64,000 nucleotides of DNA from Gammaproteobacteria bacterium. Lineage in GTDB: Bacteria; Gemmatimonadota; Gemmatimonadetes; Longimicrobiales; Gaopeijiaceae. The stretch spans positions 62,001-126,000 of the forward strand of contig JAPPJO010000025.1 of NCBI GenBank assembly GCA_028820325.1, written 5' to 3'. The notes beneath the pieces are model-generated. The model searched no databases. It had not been told where the DNA came from and saw only the letters and a list, made by a program, of their open reading frames with translations. Position numbers and translations under genes: made by a program. Of this stretch, positions 1 through 9,069 are shown piece after piece; position 1 is the stretch's first letter; the number at the start of each line of letters is the position of its first letter.

Positions 1-556
1 TGAAGTTGGCACGCCGCACCGGATTGTAGATCGCATCGATCGGCACCAGGTCGACGGGAGATCCCTCCGGGCGCGGGTGCTGGTCGGAGAGCACGAAACC
101 ACGGCCCTTGTTGACGTACAGCTCCATGCTCAGGCTGCGGTCGCCCTCGAGCGTCAGGATGTGCTGGTCCGGATCGAGTATCTCAACGGCAGCCGGCGCG
201 TTGATGTCGGCCGCCGAAACCGGTCCCGCGGCATCCACATGAACGGTGAGCTTGGCTTCGTCCACATCCTCGTCGAGGGTGAGCACCAGCGCCTTGAGGT
301 TCTGAATGACCTGATGCACGTCCTCCACCACACCCTGGATGGTCTGGTGCTCGTGCACGACGCCTTCTATGCGGAATGCCCAGATGGCCGCACCCCGCAA
401 CGACGAAACCAGAGCCCGCCGAACGGAATTCCCCAGCGTGTAGCCATAGCCGCGCTCCAGCGGCTGAATGACGAACTCGGCGGTCTTTCCGTTGTCGCTG
501 AAGCCCGTCACTTCGACGTGCTCGGGAAGTACGAGCCCGGTCAGATCGATCTCCAC
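1..556 (-). CDS. rpoA: RNA polymerase alpha subunit, N-terminal part (cut by window edge)
   Basis: Alpha subunit of RNA polymerase, which dimerises through its N-terminal domain to scaffold beta and beta'. The 185 visible residues contain the alpha-NTD core, including the GYGYTLGNSVRRALVSSL helix that forms the dimer and beta contact. I chose the GTG at 556 because a GGAGGAG ribosome-binding site sits just upstream; no ATG lies in this frame before the rpsD stop. It is the last gene visible of the alpha operon, 28 bases after rpsD. The C-terminal domain, and rplQ which usually follows, lie outside the window. Confidence 0.95.
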   Translation of the reverse strand, partial: MEIDLTGLVLPEHVEVTGFSDNGKTAEFVIQPLERGYGYTLGNSVRRALVSSLRGAAIWAFRIEGVVHEHQTIQGVVEDVHQVIQNLKALVLTLDEDVDEAKLTVHVDAAGPVSAADINAPAAVEILDPDQHILTLEGDRSLSMELYVNKGRGFVLSDQHPRPEGSPVDLVPIDAIYNPVRRANF

Positions 557-584
557 GCGCTCCTCCGTGGCAGGTTCGACAGCA

Positions 585-1220
585 TCACTTCGAGTAAAGC
601 TCCACGATCAACTGCTCCTGAACGGCCATCGGCACGTCCTGGCGGGTTGGGAGCCGCAGCACCCGCCCGACCCGCGTCTTGTCGTCGACCGCCAGCCATT
701 CGGCTGTGTCGGGACGGACGCGCGACTCGAGGCTGGCCTGAACCGGGAGCAGGTCCCGCGACCTGGCCTTGATCGCGATATCGTCCCCGCCTTCCACCGC
801 ATAGCTGGGTACGTCCACGATGCGGCCGTTCACTTCCACGTGGCGGTGACGGACCAGCTGACGCGCCTGGCTGCGACTCGCTGCGAAACCGAGCCGGAAG
901 ACGACGTTGTCCAGGCGTCGCTCGAGGGCCACCAGCAGGTTCTCCCCGGTCACGCCCGACTGGTGTGCCGCCCTGTTGAACAGGTTGCGGAACTGCTTTT
1001 CGTGCAGCCCGTAGATTCGCTTGGTCTTCTGCTTTTCGCGCAACTGGAGCGCGTAGTCGGACCGTTTCCGGCGACGGGCCTGTGAGGGACCGTGCTGGCC
1101 GGGCGGATAGGCCCTGCGCTCGATCGGACACTTCTCCGTGTAGCATTTCAGGCCCTTCAGGAAGAGCTTCTGCCCCTCCCGACGGCAAAGCTTGCAAACA
1201 GGTCCGGTGTACCGCGCCAT
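585..1220 (-). CDS. rpsD: 30S ribosomal protein S4
   Basis: Primary 16S rRNA-binding protein that nucleates the 30S body and, in many bacteria, represses the alpha operon. The 211 residues start [16 protein letters not shown] and carry four cysteines in the first 31 residues (C9, C12, C26, C31), the zinc-binding C+ form of S4, followed by the S4 RNA-binding domain ([14 protein letters not shown]) near residue 100. Length is normal. It lies 12 bases downstream of rpsK and just before rpoA, the standard alpha-operon order. Confidence 0.97.
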   Translation of the reverse strand: MARYTGPVCKLCRREGQKLFLKGLKCYTEKCPIERRAYPPGQHGPSQARRRKRSDYALQLREKQKTKRIYGLHEKQFRNLFNRAAHQSGVTGENLLVALERRLDNVVFRLGFAASRSQARQLVRHRHVEVNGRIVDVPSYAVEGGDDIAIKARSRDLLPVQASLESRVRPDTAEWLAVDDKTRVGRVLRLPTRQDVPMAVQEQLIVELYSK

Positions 1221-1232
1221 CCGTTTCTCTTC

Positions 1233-1628
1233 CTATACCCGGCGCTTCTTGGGTGGCCGGCAGCCGTTGTGCGGCAGCGGGGTGACGTCCTCGATGGCCA
1301 TGATGTGCAGCCCTGCCGCATAGAGTGCCTGTATGGCCGACTCGCGGCCCGAGCCCGGACCCTGGACGCGCACGCTGACGCGCCGGACTCCGAGGCTCAC
1401 GGCCTCCCGGCCGGCCTGCTCGGCAGCGACCGTTGCGGCGAAGGGAGTCGACTTCTTGGAGCCCTTGAACCCCGCCTTGCCGGCACTCGACCAGACGACC
1501 GTATTGCCCGCCGAATCGGTGATGGTGATGATCGTGTTGTTGAAGGTCGCCTTGATGTGTGCCACACCCTCGGCTTCCACGACCTTCTTCGTACGCCGAA
1601 CCCGTGCCGGCTTTTTTCCCTTTGCCAC
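1233..1628 (-). CDS. rpsK: 30S ribosomal protein S11
   Basis: Platform protein of the 30S subunit that contacts 16S rRNA near the mRNA exit and E-site. The 131 residues begin with a basic tail ([15 protein letters not shown]) and then the conserved [14 protein letters not shown] segment, ending [15 protein letters not shown], a canonical S11 C-terminus. It sits 18 bases after rpsM and 12 before rpsD in the alpha operon. Nothing unusual is seen. Confidence 0.97.
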   Translation of the reverse strand: MAKGKKPARVRRTKKVVEAEGVAHIKATFNNTIITITDSAGNTVVWSSAGKAGFKGSKKSTPFAATVAAEQAGREAVSLGVRRVSVRVQGPGSGRESAIQALYAAGLHIMAIEDVTPLPHNGCRPPKKRRV

Positions 1629-1646
1629 GCGCGTTCTTCCTCGGCC

Positions 1647-2027
1647 CTACTTCCTCGGCGCCTTCTTCTTGCCGGCGATGGCCCGGCGGCGGCCTTTGTG
1701 GGTGCGGGCGTTCGTGTGAGTTCTCTGCCCTCTAACGGGCAGTCCCCGGCGATGGCGCAATCCCCGGTAGCAGCCGATGTCCATCAGCCGCTTGATGTTC
1801 ATCGACACCTCGGTTCTGAGCGCGCCCTCGACCTTCAGCTCGGTCTCGATCTGCCTGCGCAGCCGGCTGACATCCTCGTCGCTGAGGTTGAAGGTGCGCT
1901 TGTCGGGATCCACGCCGGTCGCGTCCAGAATCTCCCTGGCGCGGGTGGGTCCGACCCCGTAGATGTAGGTGAGCGCGACTGCGACGCGCTTGTTTCGCGG
2001 AAGATCGACACCTGCGATTCGTGCCAC
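1647..2027 (-). CDS. rpsM: 30S ribosomal protein S13
   Basis: Head protein of the 30S subunit that contacts P-site tRNA and 50S bridge elements. The frame is open further upstream, but homology fixes the start at the GTG encoding [15 protein letters not shown], giving 126 residues, normal for S13. The C-terminus keeps the basic tail ([23 protein letters not shown]) that reaches the P site. The helix-two-turn-helix segment around [14 protein letters not shown] is intact. It is 28 bases after rpmJ; the upstream ribosome-binding site is weak, so translation may be coupled to rpmJ. Confidence 0.93.
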   Translation of the reverse strand: MARIAGVDLPRNKRVAVALTYIYGVGPTRAREILDATGVDPDKRTFNLSDEDVSRLRRQIETELKVEGALRTEVSMNIKRLMDIGCYRGLRHRRGLPVRGQRTHTNARTHKGRRRAIAGKKKAPRK

Positions 2028-2055
2028 GGCTCGTGTTCCGAAACTCGGGAGATCC

Positions 2056-2172
2056 CTAACCCTGCCGCTGCTTGTGGCGGGGGTTGCGTGCGCAGATGAC
2101 GCGGACGACGCCACGCCTGCGGATCACCTTGCAGTGCTCGCAGATGGCCTTCACGCTGCTCCGCACTTTCAT
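2056..2172 (-). CDS. rpmJ: 50S ribosomal protein L36 (zinc form)
   Basis: Smallest 50S protein, binding 23S rRNA near the peptidyl-transferase arm. I translated the short frame directly: 38 residues starting [20 protein letters not shown] and ending PRHKQRQG, with TAG at 2056-2058. Zinc ligands C11, C14, C27 and H33 are all present, so this is the C+ zinc form. A GAGGAG ribosome-binding site lies 8 bases before the ATG. It directly follows map, without the infA gene that often separates them. Confidence 0.95.
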   Translation of the reverse strand: MKVRSSVKAICEHCKVIRRRGVVRVICARNPRHKQRQG

Positions 2173-2223
2173 TTCGGCTGCTCCTCGGCGACGGGGTGGT
2201 CTGCTTCACTGCACAGAAATTGA

Positions 2224-2252
2224 AAGATAACCGAAAGCCCGTTGGGGCTCAA
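2224..2252 (-). promoter_or_regulatory. Candidate promoter of the rpmJ-rpsM-rpsK-rpsD-rpoA (alpha) operon
   Basis: On the minus strand TTGAGC (2252-2247) and TATCTT (2229-2224) are separated by 17 bases, a fair sigma70-type match. It lies just after the map stop, within the only sizeable gap of this part of the cluster. A 5-bp hairpin (AGCCC/GGGCT) overlaps the spacer. The same -10 hexamer appears in the stronger rpsL promoter candidate. Not verified experimentally. Confidence 0.45.
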
Positions 2253-2263
2253 TGGCGATGCCG

Positions 2264-3055
2264 TCATGTGGAGGCGGGCACCGGGTGTGGCGAAGCGGTC
2301 AGCACGCGTGCCCGCCTTCCGGTGACGGCTACGGTGTGCTCGAAATGGGCGGAGGGGGAACCATCTCTCGTCACCACGGTCCATCCGTCGTCGAGGGTGC
2401 GGATGGACCCGGCCCCGGCCGTGAGCATGGGCTCGATCGCCAGGACCATTCCGTCGAGCAGTCGCGGACCCTGTCCGGGACGTCCGAAGTTGGGCACCTG
2501 AGGCGCTTCGTGCACCTCCCGCCCCACACCATGGCCCACCAGGTCGCGGACGACGGCAAATCCGGTCCCGCGAACGGTGCCTTCCACAGCCGCGCCGATG
2601 TCACCGACATGGTTGCCCGGCACGGCTGCCGCGATGGCCCGGGCCAGCGCCTCCCTCGTGATCTCCAGCAACCGGCGCGTCGCCGCGTCCACGTCCCCCA
2701 CCGTGAATGTGCTCGCCGAATCGGAGCACCACCCGTTGAGCCTGACCCCTACATCCACCGAAACGATGTCGCCGTCCTGCAGGACGCGGCGCGGGCTGGG
2801 AATCCCGTGCACGACCTCCGCATTGGTCGACGTGCACACGGCGCCCGGGAAACCGTACAGCCCCTTGAACGCCGGAACCGCCCCGTCGTGGGAGCGGATG
2901 AAATCCTCGCACAGGCGGTCGAGTTCGCCCGTCGTTACACCGGGACGCACGACATCTTCCAGAACGCCGAGGAGTTCGCCGATGATGGCTCCACCCCGGG
3001 CGATTTCGGCGATCTCGGGTTCGCTCTTCAGTCGAATCACTTGGTTCCGTTGCAC
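2264..3055 (-). CDS. map: Type I methionine aminopeptidase
   Basis: Removes the initiator methionine from nascent proteins. The 263 residues show the pita-bread fold with all five metal ligands: D101 (VSVDVG), D112 (CSDSAS), H175 (GHGVG), E208 (AIEPM) and E239 (HFEHT), plus the active-site H83 (VVHGIP). Length is normal for the type Ia enzyme without an N-terminal extension. Its start overlaps the adk stop by 19 bases, so the two are probably translationally coupled in the secY-adk-map order typical of many bacteria. Confidence 0.97.
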   Translation of the reverse strand: MQRNQVIRLKSEPEIAEIARGGAIIGELLGVLEDVVRPGVTTGELDRLCEDFIRSHDGAVPAFKGLYGFPGAVCTSTNAEVVHGIPSPRRVLQDGDIVSVDVGVRLNGWCSDSASTFTVGDVDAATRRLLEITREALARAIAAAVPGNHVGDIGAAVEGTVRGTGFAVVRDLVGHGVGREVHEAPQVPNFGRPGQGPRLLDGMVLAIEPMLTAGAGSIRTLDDGWTVVTRDGSPSAHFEHTVAVTGRRARVLTASPHPVPAST

Positions 3056-3723
3056 CTCGGTTCAGTCTCACCCGCCGGCATGCGCCGCAACGCCGCCCGA
3101 ACCGACCGGTACGTCTCTTCGATGCCCTGCGTGCCGTCCAGGCGCGCCACCGGCGGCGCCCCTTCCTCGTAGTACGCGATGATTGGTTCCGTCTGCGCCT
3201 CGTAGACCCGGAGACGGCGCAGGATCGTCTGTGGACGATCGTCCTCCCGATGGATCAGCGGCTCTCCGGTCTCGTCGCAGACACCGTCTACCCGCGGAGG
3301 ATCGTCGTGAATGTTGTAGACCCGCCCGTTCGGGCTGATGCGGCGCCCACCGATTCTGCGCAGCACGACCTGCTCCGGCACATCCAGGACGACGACGCGC
3401 TCCACGGCCCGTCCCGTGCGCGCGAGGGCGTCGTCCAGCGCCCGCGCCTGGGGCAGCGTGCGGGGAAAGCCGTCGAAGAGAATCGGCGCGTCCGCGGGAT
3501 ACCCCCCGAGAGTGTCCTCCACCAGCGCGACGATGACCTCGTCCGGAACCAGCTCGCCGGCATCCATGTAGCGCCGGGCCGCCTCACCCAGTTCGGTGCC
3601 CGCCTGGCGCGCGGCGCGCAGCAGATCTCCGGTGGCGATCTTGCGAAAGCCCACATCGCGGATGAGTTTCGCGCTCTGCGTGCCCTTGCCGGCACCGGGG
3701 GGACCGAGGAAAACGGCGATCAT
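3037..3723 (-). CDS. adk: Adenylate kinase
   Basis: Interconverts AMP plus ATP with two ADP. The P-loop GPPGAGKGT is at residues 7-15; the AMP-binding ATGDLLR and the DGFPRT motif follow. The LID (about residues 125-165, RISPNGRVYNIHDDPP) is the long type but lacks the four zinc cysteines found in Gram-positive enzymes. The 228 residues are slightly above usual because of the C-terminal tail after GIEETYRSVRAALRRM. Located between secY and map; its 3' end overlaps map. Confidence 0.97.
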   Translation of the reverse strand: MIAVFLGPPGAGKGTQSAKLIRDVGFRKIATGDLLRAARQAGTELGEAARRYMDAGELVPDEVIVALVEDTLGGYPADAPILFDGFPRTLPQARALDDALARTGRAVERVVVLDVPEQVVLRRIGGRRISPNGRVYNIHDDPPRVDGVCDETGEPLIHREDDRPQTILRRLRVYEAQTEPIIAYYEEGAPPVARLDGTQGIEETYRSVRAALRRMPAGETEPRCNGTK

Positions 3724-3765
3724 GATGCTTGCGACAGAACTCCGGCTGCGGTCACGCGAGCCGCA

Positions 3766-5079
3766 TCAGACGTAGCGCCCCCGGCCCCGCATTTTGACCC
3801 TCCCCTTCTTCATGAAGCCGTCGTAGTGGCGAAGAAGCAGGTGTTGCTGGGCCTGCTGGACGGTGTCCAGCCCCACCCCGACCACGATCAGCAGGCTGGT
3901 GCCCCCGAAGAAGAAGGTCTGGATGTTGAACCAGTCGAAGATCCAGAAGGGCAGCAGCGCGATGATGGCAAGGTAGATCGAGCCCGGAAGAGTGATGCGG
4001 GTCAGGATTCTGTCGATGTACTCGGCGGTGCGCGCGCCCGGCTTGACCCCGGGGATGAAGGCCCCCTGCTTCTTCAGGTTCTCCGCCAGATCCACGGGAT
4101 TGAAGATGATGGCGGTGTAGAAGTAGGTGAAGAAGAGGATCAGGAGCGAGTAGCTCCCGTAGTAGAGCCAGCTCCCCGGCTGGAAGAGGTCCGAGATCTC
4201 GCGCAGAAAGCCGGCGCTCGAGAAGGCCGCGAGCGTGCCCGGCACGATGATGAACGACTGTGCGAAGATGATCGGCATGACGCCGGCCGAGTTCACGCGC
4301 AGCGGCACGAAGCTCTTCTGGCCTTCGCGGATGCGCCCGCGCCCCATCACCTTGCGTGGTATCTGAACCGGGATCTTGCGGGACGCCATGGTCATCGCCA
4401 CCACACCCGCGGTCACCCCCACGACCACGGCACCCAGCGCCGCGAGGCCGACCACGCTGATCTCTCCGACCACGAACGACTCCCAGGTCCGGCCGATCGC
4501 CGCCGGGAATCCCTCGATGATGGAGAAGAAGATCAGCAGCGACATGCCGTTGCCGATGCCGTGTTCGGTAATCTGCTCTCCCAGCCACATGACGAAGACG
4601 GCGCCGACGGTGAGCGCAACGACGGTGGTGAACATGAACAGCAGGCCGGGGGTGCGCACGGCGCCGGGAATGCTGGACAGGAACACCGCGTAGCCGTAGG
4701 CCTGGATGATGGACAGCACGACCGTCGTGTAGCGCGTCCACTGGGTGAGCTTCTTGCGCCCCTGTTCCCCCTCCTTCTGCAGCTTCTCGATCGTGGGAAC
4801 CACCGCGGAAAGCAGCTGGAACATGATTGAGGCGGAGATATAGGGCATGATGCCGAGCGCCAGGATGGTGGCCCGGCTGAGACCGCCCCCCACGAACATG
4901 TCGTAGATCCCGAACAGCGTGTTGCTCAGCTGCCCGAACTGCTGGCGCAGGATGTTCACGTCGAGGCCGGGCACGGTGATGTGCGCCCCCAGCCTGTAGA
5001 CGAGAAGGATGAACAGCGTGAAGAGGATCTTCTGCTTGAGTTCCGGGACCCGGAACAGATTGGGAATCGGGTTCGCCAT
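3766..5079 (-). CDS. secY: Protein translocase subunit SecY
   Basis: Channel-forming subunit of the SecYEG translocon in the inner membrane. The 437 residues contain about ten hydrophobic helices, starting with RVPELKQKILFTLFILLVYR, and the conserved cytoplasmic loops, for example TRITLPGSIYLA between late helices. The C-terminal MKKGRVKMRGRGRYV is basic as expected. It follows rplO and precedes adk, the standard spc-operon position. Its partner secE is in the same mega-cluster at 29.2 kb. Confidence 0.97.
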   Translation of the reverse strand: MANPIPNLFRVPELKQKILFTLFILLVYRLGAHITVPGLDVNILRQQFGQLSNTLFGIYDMFVGGGLSRATILALGIMPYISASIMFQLLSAVVPTIEKLQKEGEQGRKKLTQWTRYTTVVLSIIQAYGYAVFLSSIPGAVRTPGLLFMFTTVVALTVGAVFVMWLGEQITEHGIGNGMSLLIFFSIIEGFPAAIGRTWESFVVGEISVVGLAALGAVVVGVTAGVVAMTMASRKIPVQIPRKVMGRGRIREGQKSFVPLRVNSAGVMPIIFAQSFIIVPGTLAAFSSAGFLREISDLFQPGSWLYYGSYSLLILFFTYFYTAIIFNPVDLAENLKKQGAFIPGVKPGARTAEYIDRILTRITLPGSIYLAIIALLPFWIFDWFNIQTFFFGGTSLLIVVGVGLDTVQQAQQHLLLRHYDGFMKKGRVKMRGRGRYV

Positions 5080-5105
5080 CTCCTACCCCGTATAGCGGAT
5101 TGACG

Positions 5106-5555
5106 TCAGCGCGAGCCGGACACGGTCACCGTGCCCCCGGCGGCTTCGATCTTGCGGCGCGCGGACGCGCTGAACGCGTGCGCTTCGACATGCATCGCGC
5201 GCTCCGCTTCACCCGTTCCGAGCACTTTCACCGGCTTCCGGCCCCCGCCGGCCACCCCGGCCCGGACGAGCGCCTCGAGGGTGATCCGGTCGGTGTCGAG
5301 GCGGTTCAGGTCGCCGACGTTGATGACGGCATACTCGACGCGTCCGCGGTTCGTGAACCCCCGCTTGGGAATGCGCCGCTGCAGGGGCATCTGCCCGCCC
5401 TCGAACCAGGCGGGAACCGTGCCGCCGCTCCTGGACTTCTGACCGTTGTGTCCCCTGCCGGCCGTCTTGCCCAGCCCGGAGCCGGGTCCGCGCCCGACAC
5501 GCTTGCGCGCCTTGCGTGATCCCGGTACGGGGCTCAGCCGGTGAAGTTCTGACAT
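5106..5555 (-). CDS. rplO: 50S ribosomal protein L15
   Basis: Late-assembling 50S protein binding 23S rRNA. The 149 residues start MSELHRLSPVPGSRKARKR and contain the Gly/Arg-rich GRGPGSGLGKTAGRGHNGQK signature (residues about 22-41) and the C-terminal domain ending EAAGGTVTVSGSR. Length is typical. It sits 18 bases downstream of rpmD and 26 bases upstream of secY, in normal spc order. Confidence 0.97.
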   Translation of the reverse strand: MSELHRLSPVPGSRKARKRVGRGPGSGLGKTAGRGHNGQKSRSGGTVPAWFEGGQMPLQRRIPKRGFTNRGRVEYAVINVGDLNRLDTDRITLEALVRAGVAGGGRKPVKVLGTGEAERAMHVEAHAFSASARRKIEAAGGTVTVSGSR

Positions 5556-5573
5556 CGGTGCGATCTCCGTCGT

Positions 5574-5768
5574 TCAGGTGACTTCGGTGACTTCAACCAG
5601 GTGGCTGACCTGGCGGATCATGCCCCTGATGGCCGGCGTGTCATTGTGGACAACCGACTGCTGGTGCCTGCGGATCCCCAGGGCGCGCAATGTCCGCCGG
5701 TGTGTGCTCAGCCTCCCGATGCCGCTGCGCACCTGCTTGATCCGGATCTTCCCGGGCGTGTCGGACAC
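5574..5768 (-). CDS. rpmD: 50S ribosomal protein L30
   Basis: Small 50S protein that binds 23S rRNA. A longer frame is open upstream, but it would overlap rpsE. The GTG at 5768 gives 64 residues beginning [18 protein letters not shown], the conserved L30 N-terminus, and has a GGGAGG ribosome-binding site about 8 bases upstream. The body keeps the [17 protein letters not shown] helix-strand pattern. It follows rpsE by 4 bases and precedes rplO. Confidence 0.93.
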   Translation of the reverse strand: MSDTPGKIRIKQVRSGIGRLSTHRRTLRALGIRRHQQSVVHNDTPAIRGMIRQVSHLVEVTEVT

Positions 5769-5772
5769 GGGC

Positions 5773-6297
5773 CTATCCTCCCAGTTCTTCGACGCTGATG
5801 CCGCGCTCACGCGCGACCTGCTCGGGCGTGGCCAGCCGCGTGAGGCCGTTCAGCGTCGCCTTGACCACGTTGATGGGGTTGTTCGAACCGAGACTCTTGG
5901 TCAGGACGTCGGTGACCCCCGCAGCCTCCAGCACCGCCCGGACCGGACCACCGGCGATCACCCCGGTGCCTGGCGCAGCGGGACGAAGTAGCACGCGGCC
6001 CGCGCCCCACTGGCCGATGATTTCATGAGGCAGGGTGCCTTGAACGATCGACACCTTCTGCATGTTCCGCCGTGCCCGCTCGAACGCCTTGCGGATGGCC
6101 TCCGCAACGTCGCTCGCCTTGGCCAGCGCGACGCCCATGTTGCCCTTCTGGTCGCCCACCGAGACCAGCGCGGTGAACGAGAAGCGGCGTCCGCCCTTCA
6201 CCACCTTGGCGACCCGGTTGATGTGGATGACGTTCTCGACAAGTTCGCTCTCACGCGAACGGTCTCCGTCGCGACCTCTACCCCTGTTTCTGGCCAT
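5773..6297 (-). CDS. rpsE: 30S ribosomal protein S5
   Basis: 30S body protein important for decoding accuracy. The 174 residues have a basic N-terminal tail, then [19 protein letters not shown], the S5 dsRBD-like domain signature near residue 25, and the C-terminal domain ([20 protein letters not shown]). Its ATG overlaps the rplR TGA by one base (TGATG), pointing to coupled translation. No unusual residues were noticed. Confidence 0.97.
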   Translation of the reverse strand: MARNRGRGRDGDRSRESELVENVIHINRVAKVVKGGRRFSFTALVSVGDQKGNMGVALAKASDVAEAIRKAFERARRNMQKVSIVQGTLPHEIIGQWGAGRVLLRPAAPGTGVIAGGPVRAVLEAAGVTDVLTKSLGSNNPINVVKATLNGLTRLATPEQVARERGISVEELGG

Positions 6298-6686
6298 CAG
6301 AAGTTCAGCCCTCCCTCGCGCGCGCCGTCGGCAAAGGCCTTCACCCTGCCGTGATACTGGTAGCCGCCACGGTCGAATACCACCGTGCTGATGCCCTCCG
6401 AACGAGCTCGGTCGGCCAGCATCCTGCCCGCCGCCCGCGCCCGCTCGACTCCCGGGTTGCGAGACTCGGTCTCGAGCTCGCGGAGAGCCGCGGAGCGGGT
6501 GGAGACCCCGACCAGGGTGCGTCCAAGGTCGTCGTCCACCAGCTGTCCCTCCATGTGCTTCAGAGAACGGAACACCACGAGCCGCGGGCGTTCGGCGGAC
6601 CCGTTCACGCGCTTGCGGACCCTGCGATGGCGCCGGATGCGCTGCAGGCGCCGGCTCCTTCTCAACTTCGAACTCTTTGCGGTCAC
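6297..6686 (-). CDS. rplR: 50S ribosomal protein L18
   Basis: Binds 5S rRNA and helps join the central protuberance to the 50S. The open frame extends 64 codons further upstream into rplF, but the GTG at 6686 gives 129 residues starting [20 protein letters not shown], as expected for L18, and has GAGGAA five bases upstream. The conserved [20 protein letters not shown] and C-terminal [25 protein letters not shown] segments are present. It lies between rplF and rpsE. Confidence 0.94.
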   Translation of the reverse strand: MTAKSSKLRRSRRLQRIRRHRRVRKRVNGSAERPRLVVFRSLKHMEGQLVDDDLGRTLVGVSTRSAALRELETESRNPGVERARAAGRMLADRARSEGISTVVFDRGGYQYHGRVKAFADGAREGGLNF

Positions 6687-6709
6687 GGTTTCCTCGCTCT
6701 GCGGGGCGA

Positions 6710-7249
6710 CTACGATGCGGCGGTCTTGCCGACCTTGCGTCGGATCTGCTCGCCCTGGTAGCGCACGCCCTTGCCCTTGTACGGCTCCGGGGGCCGGAAC
6801 GACCGGATTTCCGCCGCTACCTGCCCCACCTTCTGCTTGTCGATCCCATGCACCACCACGATGTCCTGACGGGGACACTCGAGCGTGATGCCTTCGGGCT
6901 CCGGGTAGTCGATGGTGTGGGAGAATCCCAGGCTCAGGACCAGTTCCCTGCCCTTCTTCTGCGCCCGGTATCCCACCCCCACGATCTCCAGCGTCTTGCT
7001 GTACCCGGTCGTCACCCCGTGCACCATGTTGGCGATGAGGGCGCGCGTCAGACCATGAAGCGACCGGTGCGTGCGACCGTCGGACGGCCTCCGCACCACT
7101 ACTTCGCCTTCCCCCACATGGACGGTCATCGCGGGATGCACGTCGAGGGTCAGTTCGCCCCTGGGCCCCTTTACCTTCAGGACGGGCTCGCTGTAGTCCA
7201 CGGTCACGCCGCCCGGAATGGCGACCGGCAGTTTACCTATGCGCGACAT
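6710..7249 (-). CDS. rplF: 50S ribosomal protein L6
   Basis: Two-domain 50S protein near the factor-binding site, contacting the sarcin-ricin loop region. The 179 residues begin [18 protein letters not shown] and contain the L6 signature near the end ([22 protein letters not shown]). Length is normal. It lies 30 bases downstream of rpsH and upstream of rplR in spc order. Nothing unusual is seen. Confidence 0.97.
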   Translation of the reverse strand: MSRIGKLPVAIPGGVTVDYSEPVLKVKGPRGELTLDVHPAMTVHVGEGEVVVRRPSDGRTHRSLHGLTRALIANMVHGVTTGYSKTLEIVGVGYRAQKKGRELVLSLGFSHTIDYPEPEGITLECPRQDIVVVHGIDKQKVGQVAAEIRSFRPPEPYKGKGVRYQGEQIRRKVGKTAAS

Positions 7250-7279
7250 ACGTTTACGTCGTGGTTAATGGAATCCTGG

Positions 7280-7675
7280 CTACCACACGATCGCCAGCAC
7301 TTCGCCGCCTACCCCTTCCTTGCGCGCCGTGCGGTCGGAGAGCACACCCCGGGATGTCGACAGAATCGCCATCCCCAGACCGTTCCTCACCCTGGGGATA
7401 TCCTCCCGTCCGACGTAGCGCCGCCTTCCGGGCGACGAGAAGCGCTCGATATGCCGGATGATCGGGCGACCCTCGTCGCGATACTTCAGGTAGACGCGCA
7501 GAACCCCGTGGGCTCCGTCGTCGAGCACCTTGTAGCCGAAGACGAAATGGTTTTCGCCGAGCAGCCGGGCAATCTCGATCTTCATCCGGGAGACGGGCAT
7601 GTCCGCCCAGCGGTGGCCCGCCTGCCCGGCGTTGCGCAGCCGGGTCAGCATGTCGGCAATCGGGTCCGTCATCAT
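7280..7675 (-). CDS. rpsH: 30S ribosomal protein S8
   Basis: Primary 16S rRNA-binding protein and, in E. coli, the spc-operon translational repressor. The 131 residues start MMTDPIADMLTRLRNAGQAG and end with the S8 signature region (STSRGVLSDRTARKEGVGGEVLAIVW). It follows rplE by 42 bases, leaving no room for rpsN, which usually occupies this slot. Length is normal. Confidence 0.97.
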   Translation of the reverse strand: MMTDPIADMLTRLRNAGQAGHRWADMPVSRMKIEIARLLGENHFVFGYKVLDDGAHGVLRVYLKYRDEGRPIIRHIERFSSPGRRRYVGREDIPRVRNGLGMAILSTSRGVLSDRTARKEGVGGEVLAIVW

Positions 7676-7717
7676 GTCGAGTCTCGTCCCTCCGTTCTTC
7701 CCTGGGTTGCGGGGGCG

Positions 7718-8305
7718 TCAGGCGGCGCCGTTCTGGCCGATGATGACCGGCAGCGAGCCCCGGAACGGAAACCCCAGCTCGCGCAGCAGAGCCAGCGCCT
7801 CGTCGTCCTTGCTGGTGCTCGTAACCACGGTGATGTCCATGCCGTGGATGCGGTCGATCCTGTCGTAGTCGATCTCGGGGAAGATGATCTGCTCGCGAAC
7901 CCCGAGGCTGTAGTTTCCGCGCCCGTCGAACGATTTCGTGGACAGCCCGCGAAAGTCGCGGATGCGCGGTATGGTGGCGCTCACCAGGCGATCGAGAAAC
8001 TCGTACATGCGGCGCCGGCGCAGCGTGACCCGGCATCCGACCGGCATGCCCGTCCTCAACGAGAAGTTGGAGATGGACTTGCGCGCCCGGGTGATGACCG
8101 GCTTCTGTCCGGAGATCACCGTCAATTCCTCGACCACGCTGTCGAGGAACTTCTGATTCCTGCTCGCTTCGCCGACGCCGACGTTGAGGACGGCCTTCAC
8201 CGGGCGCGGAATCTGGTTGACGTTGGTGAAGCCGAATTCCTCCTGGAGTTTCGGCTGAACGTTCTCCAGATAGTGCCGGTGAAGCCGGGGGTGCGTCTCC
8301 GTCAT
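7718..8305 (-). CDS. rplE: 50S ribosomal protein L5
   Basis: Binds 5S rRNA in the central protuberance and contacts P-site tRNA. The ATG at 8305 gives 195 residues starting [20 protein letters not shown], aligning with the L5 N-terminus; a GTG at 8338 overlapping the rplX stop (GTGA) would add 11 residues and is the alternative. The signature VLNVGVGEA and [11 protein letters not shown] segments are intact, and the protein ends [11 protein letters not shown]. It is followed directly by rpsH. Confidence 0.93.
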   Translation of the reverse strand: MTETHPRLHRHYLENVQPKLQEEFGFTNVNQIPRPVKAVLNVGVGEASRNQKFLDSVVEELTVISGQKPVITRARKSISNFSLRTGMPVGCRVTLRRRRMYEFLDRLVSATIPRIRDFRGLSTKSFDGRGNYSLGVREQIIFPEIDYDRIDRIHGMDITVVTSTSKDDEALALLRELGFPFRGSLPVIIGQNGAA

Positions 8306-8334
8306 CTTGCAAATCCGTCCGTTGTCGTCATCCG

Positions 8335-8694
8335 TCACCTCGGCGCCGGGATGGGGTTGCCGGTCTTCACGGCGATGCGCTCCTTCACGCCCCCTTCCTC
8401 GAGACGCATGCGAATGCGGCTGGCCTCTCCGCTGGCCGGATCGATCAACATCACGTTGGAAATGTGGATCGGAGCCTCGAAGGTGATGATCCCCCCCTCC
8501 GGATTGGCCGCCGTGGGCCGCTGGTGGCGCTTGCGCATGTTCACGCCCTCGATCACCACCTGATCACGGTCGCGAATCACCCGAAGGACGGTTCCCTGCT
8601 CGTCCCGGTGGTTGCCGCGAATCACGCGCACGCGGTCACCCTTCGCAATCCGGTGTTTGGGCCTGTTCCGGCGCGCGCCCGTCTGCGCCAGCAT
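8335..8694 (-). CDS. rplX: 50S ribosomal protein L24
   Basis: Early assembly initiator of the 50S subunit with a KOW fold. The ATG at 8694 overlaps the rplN stop (TGATG) and gives 119 residues: a short basic start, then [20 protein letters not shown], the KOW motif, and [20 protein letters not shown], a typical L24 segment. Slightly longer than the usual 100-110 because of the N-terminal [14 protein letters not shown]. Order rplN-rplX-rplE is standard. Confidence 0.95.
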   Translation of the reverse strand: MLAQTGARRNRPKHRIAKGDRVRVIRGNHRDEQGTVLRVIRDRDQVVIEGVNMRKRHQRPTAANPEGGIITFEAPIHISNVMLIDPASGEASRIRMRLEEGGVKERIAVKTGNPIPAPR

Positions 8695-9062
8695 CAGAGC
8701 ACCTCCGGAGCCAGCGAAACGATCTTCATGTAGCGCTTCTCCCTGAGTTCCCGCCCGACCGGTCCGAAGATGCGCGTGCCCTTCGGCTCGCCGTTGGTGT
8801 CGATGAGCACCGCCGCGTTGTCGTCGAAGCGGATATAGGAGCCGTCGCGCCTGCGCACTTCCTTGGCGGTGCGCACCACGACAGCCCGCACGATATCGCC
8901 CTTGCGCACGCCGGCGTTGGGGATGGCATCCTTGACCGTGAGCACCACCAGGTCGCCCACGCTGGCGTAGCGGCGGCGCGAGCCCCCCAGGACACGGATG
9001 CACAGCGCCTTCTTGGCGCCCGTGTTGTCCGTGATCCGAACCATCGATTCCTGTTGAATCAT
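8694..9062 (-). CDS. rplN: 50S ribosomal protein L14
   Basis: Conserved 50S protein at the subunit interface. The ATG at 9062 gives 122 residues starting [20 protein letters not shown], the canonical L14 N-terminus; the longer open frame upstream is not L14-like. The signature [18 protein letters not shown] is present and the protein ends [10 protein letters not shown] as in most bacteria. It follows rpsQ by 7 bases and overlaps rplX by one base. Confidence 0.96.
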   Translation of the reverse strand: MIQQESMVRITDNTGAKKALCIRVLGGSRRRYASVGDLVVLTVKDAIPNAGVRKGDIVRAVVVRTAKEVRRRDGSYIRFDDNAAVLIDTNGEPKGTRIFGPVGRELREKRYMKIVSLAPEVL

Positions 9063-9069
9063 CGCCGGC

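Noticed and set aside
2169..2384. A 71-codon minus frame between map and rpmJ that might have been infA
   Set aside because: Its sequence lacks any IF-1 feature (no SGKMR-type OB-fold residues) and overlaps the map 3' end.
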